The notes under the pieces are model-generated. The model saw only the letters and a list, made by a program, of their open reading frames with translations. It was not told the DNA's origin and ran no database searches. From contig DATIAR010000032.1 of assembly GCA_035457865.1 (NCBI GenBank), forward strand, positions 1-21,975: DNA of 21,975 nt, given 5' to 3'. Shown here in pieces: positions 13,937 to 21,415 of the stretch. A program made the translations under genes and the position numbers. This DNA is from UBA8516 sp035457865 (GTDB taxonomy: Archaea > Thermoproteota > Nitrososphaeria > Nitrososphaerales > Nitrosopumilaceae). Position 1 is the stretch's first letter. Each line of letters opens with the position of its first letter.

Positions 13937-14242
13937 ATGTTTATATCTAAAAAATATAAATTGAATGCATTGCCTGAAAAAAAATTAAAATCGATTTCAG
14001 TTTTTGTACCTGAAGAAGTGGTTTGTGAAAGTTTAGAAAGAATTGGATTTGTGCAAACAGATACCGCCATCACATCAAGCGATGGTAAATTCTGGAGAAA
14101 GACACTCTATGTAAAAGGGGAAGAAATAATTTCCGTATCGGAAGAACTTGGAGATTATTGGCCAAAAGACCCTATAATATCAATATATGGTTTACCAGAC
14201 ACAATTAAAACGGTTTTAGGAGATTTTGATGACATCCTTTGA
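13937..14242 (+). CDS. Hypothetical protein, 101 residues
   Basis: I do not recognise this protein. It has no signal peptide or membrane segment and is basic at the N-terminus (KKYKLNALPEKKLKS) and acidic at the C-terminus (GDFDDIL). It contains a conserved-looking core, FVPEEVVCESLERIGFVQ, followed by FWRKTLYVKGEE and GDYWPKDPIISIYG. The alternating strands and single helix suggest a small alpha-beta domain. The next gene starts 14 bases before its stop, so the two are probably cotranscribed and may function together. An AT box at the leaderless distance supports the ATG start. Confidence 0.7.
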   Translation: MFISKKYKLNALPEKKLKSISVFVPEEVVCESLERIGFVQTDTAITSSDGKFWRKTLYVKGEEIISVSEELGDYWPKDPIISIYGLPDTIKTVLGDFDDIL

Positions 14243-14786
14243 ATGTAATGAGACTCAATTCATAGAGAACATTAGTCGTCTTTTAGACTCAGAAAATAGG
14301 TTCGTTGTAAACAGAAGAGTACAGATTTTTGATGATAAAAAATATGGGCCTGCAGGATTGCCTGATGATGTATTTATTCAGTTTTCCCCAATTTTTACAA
14401 GAAAAACGCAGAGAACGTCTGCATATGCCAAAATACATTTTCTGGATGACTATCATCATAAAGTTTACTTTTTACATGATTTACTTCACTCTTTTTCTAA
14501 GATAAAATACCCAGTTTTACACATACCATATTGTAAAGTTGAATACTCATTTAGAATTTTGGGAAGTTCATATCATTATAGTTTTGATGTTCTGTTCAGA
14601 CCCAAAATTTCTATTGAACAGAAAAAGATTACAAAGAAGATGAATATGAGAATTGAGGAAGACTCCACTATGTTGATTCATGTTTTACAATTTGAACCAC
14701 CACAAGAAAAAATGCTTACGATAAATCTACCAAAAAAAGTGCTCATATTAGATTTTAAAAAAGCAAATAATCCTCTAGAAAACTGA
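14229..14786 (+). CDS. Hypothetical protein, 185 residues
   Basis: This family is not recognised. It is a soluble, aromatic- and histidine-rich protein (FLDDYHHKVYFLHDLLHSF around residues 74-92). It has two cysteines (in FECNETQF and IPYCKVEYSF) and a basic stretch, EQKKITKKMNMR. Strand-like segments such as VEYSFRILGSS and HYSFDVLFRP suggest a beta-rich core. ATG 14229 follows an in-frame TTG at 14226; ATG is preferred. It overlaps the preceding gene by 14 bases and ends 24 bases before the convergent ferredoxin stop. Confidence 0.68.
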   Translation: MTSFECNETQFIENISRLLDSENRFVVNRRVQIFDDKKYGPAGLPDDVFIQFSPIFTRKTQRTSAYAKIHFLDDYHHKVYFLHDLLHSFSKIKYPVLHIPYCKVEYSFRILGSSYHYSFDVLFRPKISIEQKKITKKMNMRIEEDSTMLIHVLQFEPPQEKMLTINLPKKVLILDFKKANNPLEN

Positions 14787-14810
14787 ATTAAAAATAAAGA
14801 AAGGAGTAGT

Positions 14811-15344
14811 TTAGTGATGTGCGTGTGGATTAGCAGAGCCAACATCCATCTTTGTGTATGTTCCTGCAGCTTTTTCATGATATTCCAGATTTGACTGGTC
14901 AACTTTGATTGCTAGCGGAGGACAAACAGAAACACATGCCATGCACCAAATACAGTCATGTTCTCTAATAGGATCTGCCTTATCTGAGCGATCTAATTTC
15001 TCCTCTTTTACAGTTTTACCAGTTCCAGCAAAGGTTTCGTTAATTGCATCAATTGCAGGAATATCTTTTTCTGTTCTGTACCATTGAAAGACTTGTACTG
15101 GACAAGCTTCAATACATGCACCATCTCCGACACAAGAATCCCAGTCAACTGCGACCATTGTGCCACTTACACCAATTGGGACTAACTCTTCACCATGTGC
15201 TTTGTATGCTTCTATGCATGCTGGATCTTCTGCAGCTTCAGCTTTTCTACCAGGACCCCATACAAAGTGAAAGTGTTCTCCATCGGCGTGTTTTATTTTT
15301 CCAATGACCTCATACCCTTTTGGAAAAGTTTCTGCGATTGGCAT
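14811..15344 (-). CDS. Zinc-ferredoxin-type dicluster ferredoxin with extended C-terminus
   Basis: The protein is a small electron carrier of the archaeal zinc-containing ferredoxin family. The first cluster motif is CVGDGACIEACP: Cys71, Cys77 and Cys81 with Asp74 where a canonical second cysteine would be, as in Sulfolobus ferredoxin. The second, CIWCMACVSVCP (Cys131, 134, 137, 141), is complete for [4Fe-4S]. The N-terminal extension has His19, His24 and His26. The zinc ligand expected in the GI(H)GT turn is Ser60 here, while the Asp of KADP (Asp124) is kept. An insertion of about 16 residues (roughly 98-114) lies between the clusters, and the tail ends NPHAHH. At 177 residues it is much longer than the Sulfolobus protein. 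It has its own TATA-like box (15366-15375), separate from the paralogue upstream. Confidence 0.88.
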   Translation of the reverse strand: MPIAETFPKGYEVIGKIKHADGEHFHFVWGPGRKAEAAEDPACIEAYKAHGEELVPIGVSGTMVAVDWDSCVGDGACIEACPVQVFQWYRTEKDIPAIDAINETFAGTGKTVKEEKLDRSDKADPIREHDCIWCMACVSVCPPLAIKVDQSNLEYHEKAAGTYTKMDVGSANPHAHH

Positions 15345-15365
15345 GAAAATTTGAGAAACAATATG

Positions 15366-15375
15366 TTATTTAAAC
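15366..15375 (-). promoter_or_regulatory. TATA-like box of the downstream ferredoxin gene
   Basis: TTATTTAAAC on the plus strand reads GTTTAAATAA on the minus strand and is centred 26 bases before the ATG (first base 15344). The second ferredoxin therefore looks independently transcribed and leaderless, despite lying just behind its paralogue. Confidence 0.5.
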
Positions 15376-15383
15376 TTAGACAA

Positions 15384-15401
15384 AATTAGTTCAAACTAAT
15401 T
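15384..15401 (-). terminator. Stem-loop at the end of the upstream ferredoxin gene
   Basis: AATTAGT and ACTAATT form a perfect 7-bp stem with a 4-base loop. It overlaps the stop codon of the 148-residue ferredoxin, and on the minus strand the second arm runs into TTTT (aattttg). It could end or slow transcription between the two ferredoxin genes. The T-run is short, so this is tentative. Confidence 0.35.
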
Positions 15402-15842
15402 AAGATACGTCATCTCTTTTTGATGAATTTCTACATTTGCCTGATCTACTTTGATTGCTTTAGTAGGACAAACTTCAACACATGCCATACACCAAATACA
15501 ATCAGCTTCTTTTACTGGATTTGCTTTATCAGTGTAATCTGCACGATCTCTTCTTAAGACCTTTCCAGGATTTTTGTACCATTCAAATACTTTAACAGGA
15601 CAACTCATAAGACAGATGCCATCTGCAATACAAGAATCCCAGTCTACTGCTACAAAAGTCCCATGAATTCCTATTGGTTTAATTTCTTCACTTCTTGCAG
15701 CATAATCTTTTTTTACATTTTCGTCAGAAGCAGCCTCAGCTAGTCTACCAGGACCCCATACAAGATGATAGTAATCACCTAAAGGATCTTTGGATTTACC
15801 GATAACAGTATGATTTCTCGGAAAGTTTGGATCTATTGGCAT
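15396..15842 (-). CDS. Zinc-ferredoxin-type dicluster ferredoxin
   Basis: This is a paralogue of the neighbouring ferredoxin (shared WGPGR, AVDWDSC, NPV/DPI and IWCMAC segments) and, at 148 residues, the more compact one. Cluster I is CIADGICLMSCP (Cys71, Asp74, Cys77, Cys81) and cluster II CIWCMACVEVCP (Cys115, 118, 121, 125). Cluster I should hold [3Fe-4S] or an Asp-ligated [4Fe-4S]. His60 in GIHGT matches one zinc ligand of Sulfolobus ferredoxin, and His26 may be another. However, the Asp ligand is Asn108 here (KANPV), so zinc binding is uncertain. GAGGGTGA, ending seven bases before the ATG, is a strong Shine-Dalgarno and implies a short leader, unlike many genes here. It could serve 2-oxoacid oxidoreductases or the flavoprotein at 878; no partner is adjacent. 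Confidence 0.9.
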   Translation of the reverse strand: MPIDPNFPRNHTVIGKSKDPLGDYYHLVWGPGRLAEAASDENVKKDYAARSEEIKPIGIHGTFVAVDWDSCIADGICLMSCPVKVFEWYKNPGKVLRRDRADYTDKANPVKEADCIWCMACVEVCPTKAIKVDQANVEIHQKEMTYLN

Positions 15843-15919
15843 TTGTAGTTCACCCTCTAGTTTATCAATTAAAGTGTATTTAAGATAAATTCATATCTTC
15901 TCTGTCTTTGTTTTATTTA
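15843..15919. promoter_or_regulatory. Divergent promoter region (ferredoxin / aIF6)
   Basis: The region has a Shine-Dalgarno for the ferredoxin (minus, about 15850-15857) and a single AT-rich block at 15876-15897. The block includes tatttaag, which could be a TATA box for the ferredoxin transcript, and attcatat (15888-15895), about 26 bases before the TTG proposed for aIF6. There is no ORF in the gap. Confidence 0.35.
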
Positions 15920-16591
15920 TTGGGGATTTTCAAATATGACATTTATCGTAGTCCTAACATAGGTATTTACAGTAAAGCTAACGATAGTTTTGTCTTTGTT
16001 CCAAATGGTTTTGCTACTACAAAGGCAAAAAATCTCGCAGAATTTCTAAAAGCTGACTATATTTTTACATCTGTGGCAAACACAAGATTACTTGGACCTC
16101 TCATGGTAATTAATAACAATGGCATAATGTTACCACGTACTGCTCTCCATGAAGAAGTTTCGTATTTAAAAAAATCTACAGGTCTTAATGTTGACATTTT
16201 AGATACAAAACATAACGCACTTGGAAATTTAATTTGTGTTAATGATAAAGGTGGAATAATGTCTCCCATGATCCCAACTGAATTTGTAAAAAAAGTCGAG
16301 GATACATTAGGAATTGAGATAATACAGAAGAGAATAGCCAGATATCACCAAGTAGGAGCTATGGCAGTTGCTACGTCCCATGGTGGAATTGTTCATCCAG
16401 ATACGGAAGAGAATGACATCAAAATCATGTCTGAAGTATTAGGTGTAGAACTTGAGGCTACCACAATAAATGGAGGCATACCATTTGTTGCTTCCGGAAT
16501 TTTAGCAAACAACAAATCTCTTGTAGTTGGTACACTAACGAATGGGCCGGAGCTTGTTATGCTTACAAGAGCTTTTAGAATTGAAGACTAG
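15920..16591 (+). CDS. eif6: Translation initiation factor 6 (anti-association factor)
   Basis: aIF6 binds the large ribosomal subunit and blocks premature joining with the small subunit. The protein shows the repeated pentein-fold units: SPNIGIYSKAND, VANTRLLGPLMVINNNGIMLP, NALGNLICVNDKGGIMSP, AMAVATSHGGIVHPD and VASGILANNKSLVVGTLTNGPEL. The NN/ND-x-G-(I/G)-(I/M) turns end each unit. The start is set at TTG 15920 because family members begin one or two residues before the IFKYDIYRSPNIG segment; this gives 223 residues. A TTG at 15908 would add four hydrophobic residues. No Shine-Dalgarno is seen, so the message is probably leaderless. Its last 17 bases overlap the convergent hisS. Confidence 0.94.
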   Translation: MGIFKYDIYRSPNIGIYSKANDSFVFVPNGFATTKAKNLAEFLKADYIFTSVANTRLLGPLMVINNNGIMLPRTALHEEVSYLKKSTGLNVDILDTKHNALGNLICVNDKGGIMSPMIPTEFVKKVEDTLGIEIIQKRIARYHQVGAMAVATSHGGIVHPDTEENDIKIMSEVLGVELEATTINGGIPFVASGILANNKSLVVGTLTNGPELVMLTRAFRIED

Positions 16592-17855
16592 ATTGCGGAT
16601 TAGATAATAACGATTCAATACTAAGTTGTTTTTCTGTTCCGTCTCTCATGTTTCTGATTATTACAGACTTTGAAGAATATTCTTTTGGTGCAATGATAAT
16701 TGTAAATTGTGAGTTTGATGCCATTTCCATTTGTTTTTTTAGTGGTTTGCCACTAAGATCACTTTCTGCACGTATTCCCTTTTGTCTTAGATGTGAAACA
16801 ACATTTAATGCGATTTTTTGGAGTTCGTCATTAACAAATGCAACCCAAACTTGTGGTATTTTCGTACTGACGTCTATGCCTTGTTTTTCTAAAGAAAATG
16901 CGATACGTTCTACACCGCCAGCAACACCGGTTGCGCCAAGATCAGTTCGTCCAAAAGCCATGGTAAGAGTGTCATATCTTCCACCACCTACAAGTGCACC
17001 AAGATCAGAACCGCTATCAAAGGCTTCAAACACAATACCGGAATAGTAATCAAGACCTCTGACAATCCCAAAATTTATCTTAACATTGTCAACTTGCCTA
17101 TTTTTCAATGAAGTGAATAGCTGACATAGTTTATCCCAATTTTTTAGTTGTTTTACATCAAATTTTCTTTCTATTTCCTCAGGAGTACCTTTAATTTGAG
17201 AAAACTCCAGAATTTTTTCCAGTTCTGAAGCAGGGTATCCTTTTTCCTCATATTCGTTTGTAATTTCTTGCTTTTTCTTTTTTTGAATCTTATCCACTGC
17301 TCTAAACATATCACTTACAAGTTCAGGCGAGTTAGATTTGAATACTTGATGTATGTATGATTCTACTAGTTGACGATCACAAATATCGATAACGATGTTT
17401 CGTAGCTGTAAATTAGAAAGAAATTTTGATGTAAATTCAATTATTTCAGCGTCAGATTCTAGATTTGGTTGGCCATAAATTTCTACATCCCATTGATGAA
17501 AGAATCTATACCTTCCTTTTTGTGGTTCATCGTATCGCCAAACACCACCAAATGCAGCTAACTTTGAAGGAAGTTTCATTGATTTTTGTGAAACCACATA
17601 TCTAGTTAAACCGATGGTAAAATCAAATCTGAGTGCAACATCACGCTCTCCTTTATCTTTAAAATAATAAATTTCATTTTTTATTGATGGACCACTCTTT
17701 GTTTCAATTACAGAAAGTAATTCAATTGGAGAGGGCTCCATGAATTGGAAGCCAAAAAGATTTAAAGTTTCAATAAATTTTTGTCTGATGTATTCTATTT
17801 TTATAGCATCATCAAATTCTATGTCTCTCATTCCTCGTGGTAGTTCCAAATTCAA
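16575..17855 (-). CDS. hisS: Histidyl-tRNA synthetase
   Basis: HisRS charges tRNA-His. The 426-residue class II enzyme starts with LPRGMRD (5-11), as the family does. Motif 2 is WRYDEPQKGRYRFFHQWDVE (106-125), where the arginines contact ATP and the acceptor stem. The histidine-binding motifs RGLDYYSG (266-273) and LVGGGRYD (288-295) follow, then motif 3 in GVAGGVERIAF. A C-terminal anticodon-binding domain begins near residue 333. The start is TTG 17855, the earliest codon that fits the conserved N-terminus. It converges on aIF6 with a 17-base overlap and is divergent from archease. Confidence 0.96.
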   Translation of the reverse strand: MNLELPRGMRDIEFDDAIKIEYIRQKFIETLNLFGFQFMEPSPIELLSVIETKSGPSIKNEIYYFKDKGERDVALRFDFTIGLTRYVVSQKSMKLPSKLAAFGGVWRYDEPQKGRYRFFHQWDVEIYGQPNLESDAEIIEFTSKFLSNLQLRNIVIDICDRQLVESYIHQVFKSNSPELVSDMFRAVDKIQKKKKQEITNEYEEKGYPASELEKILEFSQIKGTPEEIERKFDVKQLKNWDKLCQLFTSLKNRQVDNVKINFGIVRGLDYYSGIVFEAFDSGSDLGALVGGGRYDTLTMAFGRTDLGATGVAGGVERIAFSLEKQGIDVSTKIPQVWVAFVNDELQKIALNVVSHLRQKGIRAESDLSGKPLKKQMEMASNSQFTIIIAPKEYSSKSVIIRNMRDGTEKQLSIESLLSNPQSSLQF

Positions 17856-17968
17856 AAATCACTTTTGTTCCAATGCATTTAGACCTTACTAATTACATAA
17901 TTATTGACATTGTTAAGAGTGTCTTAGTTTACAATGAATTAATAGAAGAATGAATATACGGCAATTCA
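17856..17968. promoter_or_regulatory. Divergent promoter region (hisS / archease)
   Basis: There is no ORF here. On the minus strand tctaaatg (about 17875-17882) lies near the TATA distance from the hisS TTG. On the plus strand AATTAATAG (17937-17945) lies about 28 bases before the archease ATG. CATTGT (17909-17914) and ACAATG (17931-17936) form a weak inverted repeat that may be chance. Confidence 0.35.
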
Positions 17969-18385
17969 ATGGGATATCGATATCTTGAGCATACGACAGA
18001 TGCTTTCATCGAAGTGACGGGGAATACCCTTGAAGATGCTTTTGAAAATGCTGGTATTTCAGTAGTAGATACAATAGTAGATATCAAATCAGTAGAAGAA
18101 AAAATAGAAAAAGAAATTGAAGTGAAAGGAAAAGACTTGAATAATTTACTATACAACTGGCTTGAAGAGATAATAATAGTTACAATAACAGAAGGCTTTG
18201 TGGCAAGAAGGTTTTCTGTTAGATTAGGAAAAAATGGAGGATACAAACTTGTTGCAACATTAAGTGGTGAAGAAATTGATGTTGAAAAACATCATTTTAA
18301 GGTGGAAATTAAGGCACCAACCTTTCATCTTATGGAAATAAAACAGAACAAACAAGTGGTAATGAGATTCCTGCTTGATTTATAA
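17969..18385 (+). CDS. Archease, RtcB RNA ligase co-factor
   Basis: Archease speeds guanylylation and turnover of the RNA ligase RtcB in tRNA splicing and RNA repair. The 138-residue protein has the family start GYRYLEHTTDAFIEV with conserved acidic and histidine residues. LEDAFENAGISVVDTI and the acidic helix LNNLLYNWLEEIIIV are also typical. Near the end KAPTFHLMEI and the terminal DL match the calcium-binding C-terminus. The ATG is the first Met, with a TATA-like box at the leaderless distance. RtcB is not in the window. Confidence 0.92.
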   Translation: MGYRYLEHTTDAFIEVTGNTLEDAFENAGISVVDTIVDIKSVEEKIEKEIEVKGKDLNNLLYNWLEEIIIVTITEGFVARRFSVRLGKNGGYKLVATLSGEEIDVEKHHFKVEIKAPTFHLMEIKQNKQVVMRFLLDL

Positions 18386-18392
18386 CTAAATT

Positions 18393-18400
18393 ATTAAATA
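18393..18400 (+). promoter_or_regulatory. TATA-like box of thioredoxin gene
   Basis: ATTAAATA is centred about 31 bases before the ATG at 18428, in the 42-base gap after archease. It indicates a separate short-leader or leaderless promoter rather than readthrough alone. Confidence 0.4.
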
Positions 18401-18427
18401 TGAATTATTTCTACACATTATCTCCGC

Positions 18428-18808
18428 ATGACAGATAAAGAAATTGATGAAATAATGAAAAAAAAACTGGCAGAAATGACAAGCCATAAGGAACCCGAAA
18501 TACTGGAATTAACAGATGTGAATTTTGACGATGTAGTTTCTAGTGATGTACCAATTCTAGTAGATTTCTGGGCAACTTGGTGCGGCCCATGTCAGTTCAT
18601 GCTTCCAATATTTAGTAGACTTGCAAAGAAATACAAAACTATCAAATTTGCTCGTGTAAACGTAGATGACGCGCAAAGTGTTGCTGCAAGATATGGAGTT
18701 TATGCTATACCTACCTTTCTCATGTTCAAAAATGGTCAAGTAGTAGATAAGGCAGTAGGGGCAGTTGGTGAACCAGGTCTCAATATGCTTGTTCAGAAAT
18801 ATTCCTAG
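18428..18808 (+). CDS. trxA: Thioredoxin
   Basis: This is a cytoplasmic thiol-disulfide oxidoreductase. The thioredoxin fold covers about residues 28-126, with FWATWCGPCQFMLP (active-site Cys52 and Cys55) and the cis-proline turn AIPTF. The 27-residue N-terminal extension is charged and helical (KEIDEIMKKKLAEMTSH), not a signal peptide. It is longer than in E. coli TrxA and could mediate partner binding. Its stop overlaps the convergent aIF5B stop by four bases. A flavoprotein at 878 might act upstream of it, but that protein is not a thioredoxin reductase by motif. Confidence 0.95.
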   Translation: MTDKEIDEIMKKKLAEMTSHKEPEILELTDVNFDDVVSSDVPILVDFWATWCGPCQFMLPIFSRLAKKYKTIKFARVNVDDAQSVAARYGVYAIPTFLMFKNGQVVDKAVGAVGEPGLNMLVQKYS

Positions 18809-20586
18809 TAGCCATACATTGGGTTTAATCTTCTTTGTATTGTAGTTATTTCTTGTAATACTTGAAATTCTTCTGGACTTAATTTGTGTGAAAATGTTTT
18901 GAGAAGAAGTTTTGCTTCAGGCGCAGGTGGAAAAGAATACAAGACCTCTTCTTCTGAAATTTGTCTGCCTACAGTTATATTTTGAATTGAAACAGCTACT
19001 TCTTGATCTTTTTTTGCTGTATTGACACTTTTTCCATTATCTTGAATTTGATGTAATGTTCCAATTTTTTTACCTTCTGCATTCATTATAGAGACTTTTT
19101 GTCTTAATGTGCCAACATTAATTTTGACTCCAAAAACAGCGGGATTACTTTTGCGAAATACATAACCCTTTAGAAAGGTGAACTTACAAACAGGTGTTAA
19201 CTCTTCAAGAATTGCGTTCTCTTCATTTGCAGTATCTTCTTCTACCCAATGCGCGTAATTATCAACTAAACTGTAAATGACTTGATCCTGGAAGATTCTG
19301 ACATGATTTGCGTCAGCTTCTTCCTGTGCATCCTCAAGAATTTTGACATTGAATGAGATCACCACACCAAGATGTCTGTCTTTTTCTTTTATAGATAAGG
19401 CCTCAACAACGTCACGTCGTGTAACAGGACCAATGTCTGCCATTGCAATAGGAATGTTTTGACGTTTCAACATGTCCATTAGCGCTTCTAACGAGCCTAT
19501 GGTATCACATTTAAGAATTACTCCTTTTGTGTCTGTTTTGATAAACACTGATTTCATCTCAGACTCAATCATCTTTTTGAGGTCTTCAATTTCAGATTCA
19601 TTAGTTGTTGCATACACTGGACTACCAGGTAAAACACCGTCTAGATCTGGAGACACAATTTTGATACCAGCTGCAGCAATTACCTCATTAACATGTCTGA
19701 ATTTGTCTCGTGGATCTCGCATTTCATCAAGCGGTTTTGGTAAAAGCAATGCCTTGGCTTTAGTAGTAATTACCGAATCACGTTTGGCAAGCACTATAGT
19801 ATCTCCTTTTTTAAGCATGCCATCAATTAGTATGATATTTGCTGTAACTCCCAATCCAACTTCGTCTTTGACTTCAAGTACTATACCTCTAGTTGATTTT
19901 TCTTTCTGTTCAAGTTTTTTTTGCATGTATTGTTGAGTCAAACCAACCAATACAGCAAGCAATTCTGGAATTCCTTCTCCACTTCTAGCGCTTACTGGAA
20001 CTATTGATATTTCTTTTGTAAAGTCTTTTACCCTGTAAAATGCTTCTGAGTTATAACCAAGAACGGAGAGAGTTCCTACAACATTGTAGAGTAGTTCATC
20101 AAGTGCAGTTTGTACGTATGGATCTTGTTCTTTTATGGATTGTGATGCAAACAATGATTTTGGTTTTTTCCAGCCTTTTATCATGTCTATCTTGTTTAGT
20201 GCTATTACAAATGGAACCTTTCTGGCCTGTAATATTTTCAAACTTTCATTTGTCTGAGGTTGAAATCCTCGATTTACATCCACTACCAAAATTGCAATAT
20301 CAGCTGCGGAACCACCACGTGCTCTAAGATTTGTAAATATTTCGTGACCTGGTGTGTCAATTACTAGTAGACCTGGAATCTCATTCTGTCCTCCACTTAG
20401 TTTTGCAAAAAGTGGTCCGCAGATACTTTTGATTGTATCAGATGGAAGAAAGCTTGCACCAATATGTTGCGTTATACCACCAGCTTCTCTACCTTGAACT
20501 CCGGTTCCACGTATTTTGTCAAGTAGCGAAGTCTTACCCGAATCTACATGCCCTAGAACTGCTACAATTGGTTGTCGTATTTGCAA
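18805..20586 (-). CDS. infB: Translation initiation factor aIF5B
   Basis: aIF5B is the GTPase that promotes ribosomal subunit joining. The 593-residue length is typical of the archaeal form, which lacks the long eukaryotic N-terminus. GHVDSGKT (12-19) is the P-loop, with Ser where many have His. GITQHIG (37-43) is the switch 1 region with its Thr, DTPGHE (77-82) is G3 and NKID (131-134) is G4. PVSARSGEG near residue 197 is G5. Beta-barrel domains and the C-terminal tRNA-binding domain follow, ending NPMYGY. It starts at TTG 20586, six bases after the ndk stop, with AGAGG directly in front; an in-frame TGA rules out an earlier start. It is the last gene of the ribosomal-protein operon. Confidence 0.95.
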   Translation of the reverse strand: MQIRQPIVAVLGHVDSGKTSLLDKIRGTGVQGREAGGITQHIGASFLPSDTIKSICGPLFAKLSGGQNEIPGLLVIDTPGHEIFTNLRARGGSAADIAILVVDVNRGFQPQTNESLKILQARKVPFVIALNKIDMIKGWKKPKSLFASQSIKEQDPYVQTALDELLYNVVGTLSVLGYNSEAFYRVKDFTKEISIVPVSARSGEGIPELLAVLVGLTQQYMQKKLEQKEKSTRGIVLEVKDEVGLGVTANIILIDGMLKKGDTIVLAKRDSVITTKAKALLLPKPLDEMRDPRDKFRHVNEVIAAAGIKIVSPDLDGVLPGSPVYATTNESEIEDLKKMIESEMKSVFIKTDTKGVILKCDTIGSLEALMDMLKRQNIPIAMADIGPVTRRDVVEALSIKEKDRHLGVVISFNVKILEDAQEEADANHVRIFQDQVIYSLVDNYAHWVEEDTANEENAILEELTPVCKFTFLKGYVFRKSNPAVFGVKINVGTLRQKVSIMNAEGKKIGTLHQIQDNGKSVNTAKKDQEVAVSIQNITVGRQISEEEVLYSFPPAPEAKLLLKTFSHKLSPEEFQVLQEITTIQRRLNPMYGY

Positions 20587-20592
20587 CCTCTT

Positions 20593-20994
20593 TCACTTGA
20601 ATACTACAGCTACTTCCTTTTCAAAACTTTCCTTAGAATCGGATGCATGGATTATGTTATCAGTAAGCCCAAGACCAAAATCTCCTCGTATAGAACCAGG
20701 AACTGCCTCAAAAGATTTAGTGGATCCTATCATTAGTCTTGTGGTGGTTATGGCATTACTTCCTTCAATAACGGCAGCCACGACTCTTCCAGACGTTATA
20801 AAAGATACAAGTTCGTTAAAAAATGGCTTTGAATTATGTACAGAATAAAACTCTTCAGCCATTTCCTTAGTGAATGTAAACATCTTTAATTTGACTATTT
20901 TGAATCCTTTATTCTCAAATCTGGTTAAAATCTGACCGACTATTTTTCTTTCTACTCCATCAGGCTTTACTATGAAAAGTGACTGCTCCGTCAT
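20593..20994 (-). CDS. ndk: Nucleoside diphosphate kinase
   Basis: Ndk passes phosphate from NTPs to NDPs through a phosphohistidine. The 133-residue protein has the usual start SLFIVKPDGV and the central GSNAITTTRLMIG. NIIHASDS carries the catalytic His116. SIRGDFG (101-107) precedes it as expected. Many homologues have NxxHGSDS, so Gly to Ala beside the histidine is a mild variant. It starts one base after the L24e stop and ends six bases before aIF5B, inside the translation operon. Confidence 0.96.
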   Translation of the reverse strand: MTEQSLFIVKPDGVERKIVGQILTRFENKGFKIVKLKMFTFTKEMAEEFYSVHNSKPFFNELVSFITSGRVVAAVIEGSNAITTTRLMIGSTKSFEAVPGSIRGDFGLGLTDNIIHASDSKESFEKEVAVVFK

Positions 20995-20995
20995 T

Positions 20996-21199
20996 TTACT
21001 TTTTGACCTTTATACCGCCTTTAACGTATTTGTTTGTCCACTTGAGTCTTCTTGGGTCACGCTTGAGTACTAGCATGTTTTTCTTACATTTTGAAGAACA
21101 AAACCAGAAAACAGTTCCATCATTTTTAACAAGCATTGTACCAGAACCTTTTGCTACTGGACGATTACAAAAGCTGCATGGTTTTACTAGTACACTCAC
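20996..21199 (-). CDS. rpl24e: Ribosomal protein L24e
   Basis: The 67-residue protein has two cysteine pairs, CSFCNRPV (Cys8, Cys11) and CSSKCKKN (Cys34, Cys38), forming the L24e zinc site. FWFCSSKC and a basic tail (RRLKWTNKYVKGGIKVKK) contact 23S rRNA. The start is GTG 21199, seven bases after the S28e stop codon, with AGG overlapping it. Position between S28e and Ndk is the common archaeal order. Confidence 0.94.
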   Translation of the reverse strand: MSVLVKPCSFCNRPVAKGSGTMLVKNDGTVFWFCSSKCKKNMLVLKRDPRRLKWTNKYVKGGIKVKK

Positions 21200-21205
21200 C
21201 TATAA

Positions 21206-21415
21206 TCACTTTATTTTTCTTGCTTCTCGTTCTGTTTCTCTTAACATCAGAATGTCAGACATTCTTACGGAACCTTTCACATTTCTTGTTAGAATTCTTC
21301 CTTTATCTTTTCCATCCATTATTTTTACTCTTACTTGAATTACTTCTCCTGCGATCCCAGTTCTACCTACAATTTGAATAACTTCTGCTGGAATTACTGT
21401 TTCATGAGTACTCAT
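21206..21415 (-). CDS. rps28e: Ribosomal protein S28e
   Basis: This is a small-subunit protein of the OB-fold type. The 69 residues include IVGRTGIAGEVIQVRVKI, and the conserved RNVKGSVRMSDILMLRETEREAR tail matches the family's RNVKGPVRxxDIL...E.EREAR pattern, with Ser for the usual Pro. Its ATG overlaps the L7Ae stop as ATGA, so the two are translationally coupled. Confidence 0.95.
   Translation of the reverse strand: MSTHETVIPAEVIQIVGRTGIAGEVIQVRVKIMDGKDKGRILTRNVKGSVRMSDILMLRETEREARKIK

Noticed and set aside
17909..17936. Inverted repeat CATTGT...ACAATG between hisS and archease
   Set aside because: Six-base arms with a 16-base spacer are expected by chance in AT-rich intergenic DNA.
17929..18246. 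Minus-strand ORF opposite archease
   Set aside because: Its serine- and phenylalanine-rich composition is that of a complementary strand of AT-rich coding DNA, and archease on the plus strand is certain.
20040..20327. Plus-strand ORF inside the aIF5B gene
   Set aside because: It is antisense to the GTPase domain with all G motifs intact; the leucine-rich product is a frame artefact.
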